Below are positions 59,401-64,000 of a stretch of DNA of 64,000 bases, in pieces. The stretch is taken from assembly GCF_024320865.1 (NCBI RefSeq), contig NZ_JANDBD010000004.1, positions 124,001 through 188,000 on the forward strand. The letters run 5' to 3'. A program made the translations under genes and the position numbers. The DNA comes from Mycolicibacterium arenosum (lineage in GTDB: Bacteria > Actinomycetota > Actinomycetes > Mycobacteriales > Mycobacteriaceae). The notes beneath the pieces were generated by a model that saw only the letters and a list, made by a program, of their open reading frames with translations, searched no databases and was not told where the DNA came from. Every line of letters starts with the position of its first letter. The first letter of the stretch is position 1.

Positions 59401-59745
59401 GACTGCCTCCCAGGCGGTCTCGAGAAGCAGCCGGTGCTGCGGATCCATCGCGGTCGCCTCGCGCTCGCTGATCCCGAAGAAGTCGGCGTCGAAACCCGCG
59501 ATGTCGTCGAGGAATGCGCCCCATTTCGACACCGACCGACCGGGCACGCCGGGCTCGGGGTCGTAGTACTCCTCGGCATCCCAGCGATCCAGCGGAACCT
59601 TGGTGACGTGGTCGTCACCGCGGAGGAGCGACTCCCACAACGTCGCCGGCGAATCGATACCGCCCGGCAGGCGACACCCCATTCCGACCACCGCGACCGG
59701 GGTCACGGTCGAAAGGGGGCTGATCGCTGCGATCTTGTCTGTCAC
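53464..59745 (-). CDS. pks5: Mas-like iterative type I polyketide synthase
   Basis: 2093 residues with a full reducing set. KS about 15-440 (Cys186 in VDSACSSSL, His321, His357). AT about 540-860 (Ser628 in GHSMGE; the VASH at 729-732 in place of malonyl-type HAFH suggests methylmalonyl-CoA). DH about 895-1175 (His932 in [14 protein letters not shown], Asp1098 in HPALLDAC). ER about 1410-1735 (GGVGQAA at 1558). KR about 1755-1935 (GGLGGLG; Tyr1901 in YAAAN). ACP about 2020-2085 (Ser2049 in YGLDSLG). No thioesterase, so the chain is released by PapA. The order equals mycocerosic acid synthase and Pks5, known to make methyl-branched acids for lipooligosaccharides. GTG 59745 has AAGAGG upstream. 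First gene of pks-papA-GT1-mmpL. Confidence 0.93.
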   Translation of the reverse strand: MTDKIAAISPLSTVTPVAVVGMGCRLPGGIDSPATLWESLLRGDDHVTKVPLDRWDAEEYYDPEPGVPGRSVSKWGAFLDDIAGFDADFFGISEREATAMDPQHRLLLETAWEAVEHAGIDPATLSRTLTGVFMGMTHQDYQLLVADANEADGPYGFMGNNFSLASGRIAYHLGAHGPAYTVDSACSSSLLAVHMACRSLHDRESDLALTGGVSIMLEPRKMSSGSAQGMLSPTGRCHAFDVKADGFVSGEASVVLLLKRLDDAIAAGDRVLAVIRGTAANQDGHTVNIATPSRSAQASVYRSALAAGDVDPTTIGYVEAHGTGTPVGDPIEFASLAEVYGGAGPCALGSAKTNFGHGQSASGAIGLMKAILALHHGEVPKNLHFTAMPEEMAQHQTGLFVPTETTPWPTNGHHPRRAAVSSYGLSGTNVHAVLEQGPSTGAVVAARESAGPMLFPLSATSVDELHRTAGRLADWLESTSSDAVALDDLAYTLARRRAHRQFRTAVAADTRADLVTALRDVADTALPVPPAVGQDDRGPVWVFSGQGSQWAGMGAGLLAVEPAFAAAVATLEPLIAAESGFSVTEAMSDSEPVTGIDRVQPTVFAVQVALAETLRSYGVAPGAVVGHSMGEVAAAVVAGGLSLEDGVKVICRRSRLMATIAGSGAMATVELPAQQVLSELASLGVKDVVLSVVASPRSAVVGGARESIRKLVAEWEARGVMAREVAVDVASHSPQVDPVLDDLAAALEDITPREPNLPYYSATQYDSRDPADFDAYYWVDNLRQAVRFSAAIQAALEDGFRVFGELSPHPLLTHAVDQNAGGLDIAVAALAVMRREQEVPRGLLDVVAEFHCSGAALDATVLWPDGRLVDAPLPSWHHPRLILSREGTDQGRGAVVAVHPLLGAHVVLPETPERHVWQADAGTGAQPWLGDHMVHDVAAMPGAAYCEMALAAAREIVGEAAEVRDVQFEALLLLDESTPVSAVAAATPSGVTEFLVTTSADGEEVSRARAVLAESADLGVPAAYDMERLRAGHPVELDGAAMREWFEARGIQYGPAFAGLAAVHACDIGGTTVLAEVALPGSIRSQQGAYDVHPALLDACFQAVGAHPDLQADTTGALMLPLGVDRLRLHASTRNAHYCLVHVTSLSRTGVRADLEILDEHGGVLLTVTGLRLGTGISEAGQRDRTLHDRLLTIDWTHGDLPEADADAGRWMLVSLAADEDELVKAVAAGLVADHAEVVSATWSPDTDHVAAAERLRADLASRPFAGVVVVAAAGAAEDADTPVRGADLLRHLVRVLRELPETPGEPPRLYVVTRNAQAVVARDVVNLEHAGVRGLVRAIGMEHPQLGVTLVDVDDRTDGGRLAAQLLAGSDEDETAWRDGEWYTARLNLSPLRAEDRRTVVVDAATEGMRLQIRTPGDLQSAELAAYERIPPGPGQLEVAVSASNLNFADVLVAFGRYPSFEGRLPQLGADFAGVVTAVGEGVTEHQVGDLVAGISTDGAWRTFVTCDAGLAVTIPDGVPAARAAAVPSAHATAWYGLHDLAQIDKGDRVLIHSATGGVGQAAIAIARAAGAEIFATAGSPERRQLLRDMGIDFVYDSRTTSFADEIRRDTDGYGVDIVLNSLPGAAQRAGLELLTFGGRFIEIGKRDIYGDSRLGLFPFRRNLSFHAVDLGLLTVTRPRKVKALLDNIFADMASGALPLPETTHYPLDDAATAIRVMGAAEHTGKLVLDVPRKGRYRAALPPEEAPAFRSDGAYVITGGLGGLGLYLAEKMAIGGCGRIVLNGRSAPGAEALEAIDRIMSTGAQVAVELGDIGDPDTASRLVESATSTGLALRGVLHAAAVVEDATLANITDDLIERDWAPKVYGAWRLHEATKDTPLDWFCSFSSAAAMVGSPGQGAYAAANSWLDAFTHWRRAQGLPASAVAWGAWAEIGRGQGMAADAAMAIAPDDGAYAFDALVRHDRAYTGYAPIAGTPWLTAFAQVSRFAEAFKSIGQARSGTSQFLTELRELPQEEWPTRLRKLLSEQISLILRRAVDPDRPLSEYGLDSLGNLELRTRVEKETGVRITATDITTIRGLADSLCERLEPAEVAA

Positions 59746-60491
59746 GTATTTTCAACCTCTTCGTGAACGTACCGATAGTCTGATTTCGGGCAGGAAATGC
59801 GGAAAAACGTCAACAATGTATGGGCTGTGAGTTTTCCCGATCCCATCTCCTCGACCTGCGATTTTCACGCATGTCAGTCAGTACCGAACCTCGCAAGGCG
59901 CACCTCCGCAGAAACACCAGGCAAATCAAGAATTGCTCTTTTGCTACCACGATTCTCAGCGGGGAACTTTACACCGGCGGTGCGGATTGCGTCGTGTCTA
60001 CCAGCAAAACTTATTTGAGCTGGGCTTATGTTGCCAGTGCGCGGAATTTACCAAGCTTGGCGACGAATGGACAATCCTTTGAATCTTTTACCCATGCATC
60101 ACACAGCAAATCTATTCAACGGTTTGGTAAACGACGATTCGTGGGACGGAGAGCCCACTATTCGACCGATCATTCGCCGTGCTACATAATTTGCCGTGAG
60201 CGTGGCCCGGCATGGGAAGTCTGAGCTAACGGCAATCGGGCGGATGGTATGTGTTAGCCGTGGGGCACCAGTGGCCGCACCGGGCCTCGGCAGCCATCAC
60301 ACGCGGGACTGCATTCGCGGCAATCACCGACGCGGTAACGACGCCACTACCTTGGGTCACACTGGCAACGCCGCGACGAAACCGACGAATTCCCTTATAC
60401 CGCAGCATCACCGGCTTGGTTAGCCGCTTAATGCTCTGCCCTGCAACGGATTAAACCGACAACACCGGTTGTCCGGCGTGGTGAGCGAGCG
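59746..60491. other. Long lower-GC non-coding region upstream of pks5
   Basis: 746 bases between the pks5 start and the lipL stop with no convincing gene. GC is about 50% across 59881-60180 and about 44% at 60001-60120 by hand count, against roughly 68% in the genes around. Only codon-poor short ORFs are present. It probably holds a long pks5 leader and a promoter bound by the nucleoid protein Lsr2, which favours AT-rich DNA in mycobacteria; this is inference. No rho-independent terminator for lipL is needed here since lipL ends at its right edge and reads away. Confidence 0.6.
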
Positions 60492-61757
60492 TCAGACCGC
60501 CGCGGTCCGGCGGTCGGCGAACGGGGCTCCGAACTCGGTGACCGGGGCGAAACCGTTCCGGCGGGCCAGCGTGACACCGCGACGGATCAGCGCCGCAGTC
60601 GCGACGAAGCCCGCCTGGTCGCCGACCACCATCGGCGTCAGCAGCCTGTTGTGCACGAATCCGAACGCCAGACCCGTTGTCGGGTCGGCCCAGCCAAGCG
60701 AGCCGCCGAGCCCGACGTGCCCGAAACCCGGCAGGATGTTGCCCAGTGGCAGCGAGTGGTAACCGAGGTGGAACGACATCGGAAGGAAGAGGCTGCCGTC
60801 CGGGTGCAGACTCGGCTTGCCGGTCAGCTGGTCGACGATGCGCTCGGAGAGGAATCGGGTGCCGTCGATCACGCCGCGATTGGCGATCGCGCCGTAGATC
60901 CGCGCCAGCCCCCTGGCCGTCGCGATCCCGTTGGCCGCGGGCAGTTCGGTGTCGAGCAGCGGGATGTCGCCCTGCACCGAGGCCTTCATTCCGGGGAAGT
61001 ACAGCGAGCCGAAGCCACCCGAGAACGGAAGCCCCGCAATGCGGGGTGCGACCAGGTTGAAGATCGGGTTCTGCAGCTTCGACTGGGGCCCGATGATCCG
61101 GGCCGGCTGGGTCGGAGCGTCGGCGGGCGGCCGACCGAGGTGGATGCCGTCGGTATTCAGCGGGTGCGCCAGTTCGCTTCGGAACAGGTCGCGCATGCCC
61201 CGTCCGGTGACCGCGCGCGCTAGACCCGCCATCAGCCAGCCGTACGTCAGCGCGTGATAGGCGGGAAGGCCCTTGAACAGGCCCATCGGCGCCCCCGCCA
61301 TCCGCTCCTCCATCAGGACGTGATCCATCAGCTCGGCCTTGGTGGCGCCGTTGAGGTGTGCGAGCCCCGCGCGGTGCCGCATGAGCTCGCGGACGGTGAC
61401 GGCCGCCTTTCCCCGCGCGGCGAACGCCGGCCAGTACTCGGCGACCGGAGTGTCGTAGTCGATCAGTCCGCGGTCGACGAGCCGGTGGATGACCGTCGAC
61501 GCCATGCCCTTGGTGGCCGAGAAGACCATCGTTCCGGTGTCGGCGTTCCAGTGCCGCTTCCCGCGCCGGTCCGACCAGCCGGTCCACACGTCGACCACGG
61601 GCTTGCCGTCCAGATAGACCGAGAGCGCACCGCCGCCCAGCCGAGGGTGCGGGAAGAGGCTGCTGAACGCGCGCACCGCACAGGAGAAGTTCGCGTCGGC
61701 GTCACCTTGGACGCCACGGGGAAGCGCGTCGTTGCGCTCGCCTATGACAGGGCTCAC
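60492..61757 (-). CDS. lipL: Serine beta-lactamase-fold esterase/lipase
   Basis: 421 residues of the class C beta-lactamase/esterase VIII fold. The nucleophile is in FSATKGM (SxxK), with a YHALTYGWL tyrosine loop as the second active-site element and GHVGLGGSLGWADP as the likely third. Such mycobacterial enzymes hydrolyse short or medium esters. The M. tuberculosis LipL gene (Rv1497) lies beside meaB (Rv1496) as here. Start: GTG 61757 is preferred over TTG 61766. No signal peptide is evident. Its 3' end abuts the lower-GC region. Confidence 0.88.
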   Translation of the reverse strand: MSPVIGERNDALPRGVQGDADANFSCAVRAFSSLFPHPRLGGGALSVYLDGKPVVDVWTGWSDRRGKRHWNADTGTMVFSATKGMASTVIHRLVDRGLIDYDTPVAEYWPAFAARGKAAVTVRELMRHRAGLAHLNGATKAELMDHVLMEERMAGAPMGLFKGLPAYHALTYGWLMAGLARAVTGRGMRDLFRSELAHPLNTDGIHLGRPPADAPTQPARIIGPQSKLQNPIFNLVAPRIAGLPFSGGFGSLYFPGMKASVQGDIPLLDTELPAANGIATARGLARIYGAIANRGVIDGTRFLSERIVDQLTGKPSLHPDGSLFLPMSFHLGYHSLPLGNILPGFGHVGLGGSLGWADPTTGLAFGFVHNRLLTPMVVGDQAGFVATAALIRRGVTLARRNGFAPVTEFGAPFADRRTAAV

Positions 61758-61814
61758 ATAAGTCAATTTACCTCGACCCCGGCAACTATCGGCGCGGGTT
61801 ACCGATCCGTTAGG

Positions 61815-62789
61815 TCAATGCGACGAAGCGGCGTCCAGAATCTCCTGCGCAGCAAGCGCCGGGGTGAGTTCGCCCGCGAGCACCCGTCGCTCGACGTCCG
61901 ACCGGATGCGTCGCACCTCGGGATGTGTCAGCACGCGGTCCAGCACGGTGTCGCGGACCATCGTCCACGTCCAGTCGACCTGTTGGGCGCGGCGCCTGGC
62001 GTCGAACTCCCCAGCCGCCGTGAGCACCTCACGGTGTTTCAACACGACGTCCCAGAGCTCCGAGAGTCCGTCGCCGTTCAGCGCACTCATGGTGAGAACC
62101 GGTGGGCGCCAGAGTGTTTCGCGAGGATATATCAAGCGGATAGCGCCCGCGAGCTCGCGCGCAGCCGCTTTCGCGTCGGTGGCGTGCTTGCCGTCCGCCT
62201 TGTTCACGACCACGACATCGGCGAGTTCGAGCACGCCCTTCTTGATCCCCTGCAGCTGATCACCGGTCCGCGCAAGGGTGAGGAACACGAAGGTGTCGAC
62301 CATGTTGGCAACCGTCACCTCGGACTGCCCGACACCCACGGTCTCCACCAGGATCACGTCGAAGCCCGCGGCTTCCAGCAAAACGATCGTCTCGCGGGTG
62401 GCCTTCGCGACGCCACCGAGGGTGCCCGACGTCGGCGACGGCCGGATGTACGCGTCCTCCTGGGTCGCGAGCTTCGCCATGCGGGTCTTGTCACCCAGGA
62501 TGGAACCCCCCGTGCGGGTCGACGACGGGTCCACCGCCAGCACCGCGACCCGGTGCCCCAGGCCGATGAGGTACATGCCGAGCGCTTCGATGGTGGTCGA
62601 CTTGCCCACCCCCGGAACGCCCGTGATGCCGATGTGGACCGCGCTGCCCGCCTGGGGCATCAGTTCCAGCAGGAGTTTCTGAGCCTGTTCCCGGTGGTCG
62701 GCGCGCGTCGACTCGACGAGCGTGATGGCCCGCGCGAGCGCTGAGCGGTCCCCGGCCCGAATCGCGTTGGCGAGCTCAGCTGAGGTCAT
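61815..62789 (-). CDS. meaB: Methylmalonyl-CoA mutase-associated GTPase MeaB
   Basis: 324 residues. G1 [10 protein letters not shown], a base-region [19 protein letters not shown], the G3-type [10 protein letters not shown], and G4 VNKADG; an extra C-terminal helical domain completes the family. It loads adenosylcobalamin into methylmalonyl-CoA mutase and protects it from inactivation. The ATG at 62789 overlaps the end of mutB by 14 bases, so it is coupled to its partner. Confidence 0.95.
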   Translation of the reverse strand: MTSAELANAIRAGDRSALARAITLVESTRADHREQAQKLLLELMPQAGSAVHIGITGVPGVGKSTTIEALGMYLIGLGHRVAVLAVDPSSTRTGGSILGDKTRMAKLATQEDAYIRPSPTSGTLGGVAKATRETIVLLEAAGFDVILVETVGVGQSEVTVANMVDTFVFLTLARTGDQLQGIKKGVLELADVVVVNKADGKHATDAKAAARELAGAIRLIYPRETLWRPPVLTMSALNGDGLSELWDVVLKHREVLTAAGEFDARRRAQQVDWTWTMVRDTVLDRVLTHPEVRRIRSDVERRVLAGELTPALAAQEILDAASSH

Positions 62790-64000
62790 ATCCCAAACGC
62801 TCGGCCAACTTCTCCAGCAGGCCGATCGCCGCGTCGGCGATGACCGTGCCCGGCGGGAAGATCGCCGCCGCACCCGCCTCGTACAGTTCGTCGAAGTCAC
62901 CCGGCGGAATCACGCCGCCCACCACGACCATGATGTCGGGCCTGCCGACCGCGGCGAGTGCATCGCGCAGAGCGGGCACCAGCGTCAGGTGACCTGCGGC
63001 CAGGGAGGACACCCCGACGACGTGCACGTCGTTGTCGGCGGCCTGGCGGGCCACCTCGTCGGGCGTGGAGAACAGCGAGCCGACGTCGACGTCGAAACCG
63101 ATGTCGGCGAACGCCGTCGCGATCACCTTCTGGCCGCGATCGTGGCCGTCCTGGCCCATCTTCGCGACGAGGATACGCGGGCGGCGTCCGTCGGCCTCGG
63201 CGAACTTCTCCACCAATTCCGTTGCCGCACTGACGTTGCTGACCTGTCCCACCTCGTCCCGGTACACGCCCGCAATGGTGCGGATCTCAGCCTCGTGCCT
63301 ACCGTAGACCTTCTCCAGCGCATCGGAGATCTCGCCGACGGTGGCCTTGGCGCGCGCGGCGTTTATGGCGAGCGCGAGCAGGTTGTTACCCAGTCCGTCC
63401 TCCCCCGCCGGTCCGGTCGCCTCGGCCGCGCGGGTGAGTTCGGCGAGCGCCGCCTGCGTCGCGTCCTCGTCCCGATCCGCCCGCAGCTGTTGGAGTTTGG
63501 CGATCTGCTCGGCGCGCACCCGGCTGTTCTCGACCTTGAGGACCTCGATCTCCTGATCCTCGTCGACCTGGTACTTGTTGATGCCGATCACCGTCTGCGC
63601 ACCGGAATCGATACGGGCCTGCGTCCTGGCGGCGGCCTCCTCGATGCGCAGCTTCGGAATGCCCTCGCCGATGGCCTGAGCCATGCCGCCGTGCTCGGCG
63701 ACCTCCTTGATGTGCGCGCGCGCCTTCTCGGCCAGCTCGTGGGTCAGGCGTTCGACGTAGTACGACCCGCCCCAGGGGTCGATCGGCCGGGTGGTGCCCG
63801 ACTCCTGTTGCAGCAGCAGCTGCGTATTGCGCGCGATCCGCGCGGAGAAGTCGGTCGGTAGCGCGAGTGCCTCGTCGAGCGCGTTGGTGTGCAGCGACTG
63901 CGTGTGCCCCTGCGTTGCGGCCATCGCCTCGATGCACGTCCGTGCGACGTTGTTGAACGGATCCTGCGCGGTGAGCGACCACCCCGACGTCTGCGAATGA
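62776..64000 (-). CDS. mutB: Methylmalonyl-CoA mutase large subunit (5' end outside window)
   Basis: The C-terminal ~408 residues are seen. Before the first in-frame ATG the reading frame continues to the edge (HSQTSGWS...), so the protein is truncated by the window, not by a stop. The TIM-barrel end ([25 protein letters not shown]) is followed by the B12 domain with [10 protein letters not shown] (cobalt-ligand His), SSLAAGH and GGVIPPGD. It interconverts methylmalonyl-CoA and succinyl-CoA, the precursor pool for methyl-branched polyketides such as that of pks5. Confidence 0.95.
   Translation of the reverse strand, partial: HSQTSGWSLTAQDPFNNVARTCIEAMAATQGHTQSLHTNALDEALALPTDFSARIARNTQLLLQQESGTTRPIDPWGGSYYVERLTHELAEKARAHIKEVAEHGGMAQAIGEGIPKLRIEEAAARTQARIDSGAQTVIGINKYQVDEDQEIEVLKVENSRVRAEQIAKLQQLRADRDEDATQAALAELTRAAEATGPAGEDGLGNNLLALAINAARAKATVGEISDALEKVYGRHEAEIRTIAGVYRDEVGQVSNVSAATELVEKFAEADGRRPRILVAKMGQDGHDRGQKVIATAFADIGFDVDVGSLFSTPDEVARQAADNDVHVVGVSSLAAGHLTLVPALRDALAAVGRPDIMVVVGGVIPPGDFDELYEAGAAAIFPPGTVIADAAIGLLEKLAERLGYDLS

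Noticed and set aside
51999..59745. The PKS-PapA pair as the phthiocerol or sulpholipid locus
   Set aside because: ppsA-E, tesA and papA5-type neighbours are missing, and ileS/dinB1 synteny fits the Pks5 locus.
59820..60224. 134-codon frame in the lower-GC region upstream of pks5
   Set aside because: No ribosome site or motif and codon use unlike neighbours; lower GC makes chance frames of this size ordinary. Kept as non-coding.

Overview
The window is high-GC DNA with actinobacterial coding style: many GTG starts, 4-base ATGA/GTGA gene overlaps and leaderless promoters. The proteins are clearly mycobacterial (Mas/Pks5-type PKS, PapA, FAAL-type FadD, MmpL, DnaE1, BioQ, BsaP, NrtR). From memory, the gene order matches the M. 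tuberculosis stretch Rv1493-Rv1596 in inverted orientation, with many Mtb genes absent and others inserted. The FAAL-to-PKS segment resembles the lipooligosaccharide (LOS) loci of environmental mycobacteria such as M. smegmatis. I infer a Mycolicibacterium-like chromosome. I saw no insertion sequence, prophage, CRISPR array, tRNA or rRNA.

Layout. 1-1.6 kb: a truncated zinc alcohol dehydrogenase divergent from a TetR regulator around a 32-bp inverted repeat, then a small anchored protein. 1.6-5.9 kb: nadABC facing the Nudix-type regulator nrtR, with a perfect palindrome at the shared promoter. 6-7.3 kb: a lipase. 7.2-13.4 kb: biotin genes (bioA-bioF-bioD plus a 2H phosphoesterase; bioB-bsaP-DUF2567) with bioQ and two BioQ boxes. 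13.5-21.8 kb: a membrane acyltransferase followed by treX-treY-treZ (trehalose from glycogen), closed by a strong hairpin. 21.9-34.2 kb: housekeeping genes (ilvA, dnaE1, rarD, an RluA-type pseudouridine synthase, lspA, ansA, dinB1, an S4 protein). 34.2-37.55 kb: ileS under a T-box leader. 37.6-39.5 kb: a stand-alone condensation-like half domain, a small HTH regulator and a membrane protein.

39.5-60.5 kb is the most unusual part. It holds a FAAL, a GT2, a DrrABC-like exporter, a polysaccharide pyruvyl transferase, an F420-dehydrogenase-beta-like Fe-S protein, an MmpL, a GT1, a PapA acyltransferase and a complete Mas-like PKS. A lower-GC non-coding stretch precedes the FAAL and another precedes the PKS. 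The simplest reading is synthesis and export of a polymethyl-branched acylated, pyruvylated trehalose-type glycolipid. The FAAL activates a starter acid, the PKS makes methyl-branched chains, PapA transfers them, the GTs and pyruvyl transferase build the sugar head, and MmpL plus the ABC exporter move the product. 60.5-64 kb: lipL, meaB and the 3' part of mutB (methylmalonyl-CoA mutase). MutB can supply or drain the methylmalonyl-CoA that a Mas-like PKS uses.

All functions are inferred from sequence patterns and remembered family features; no database search was possible.
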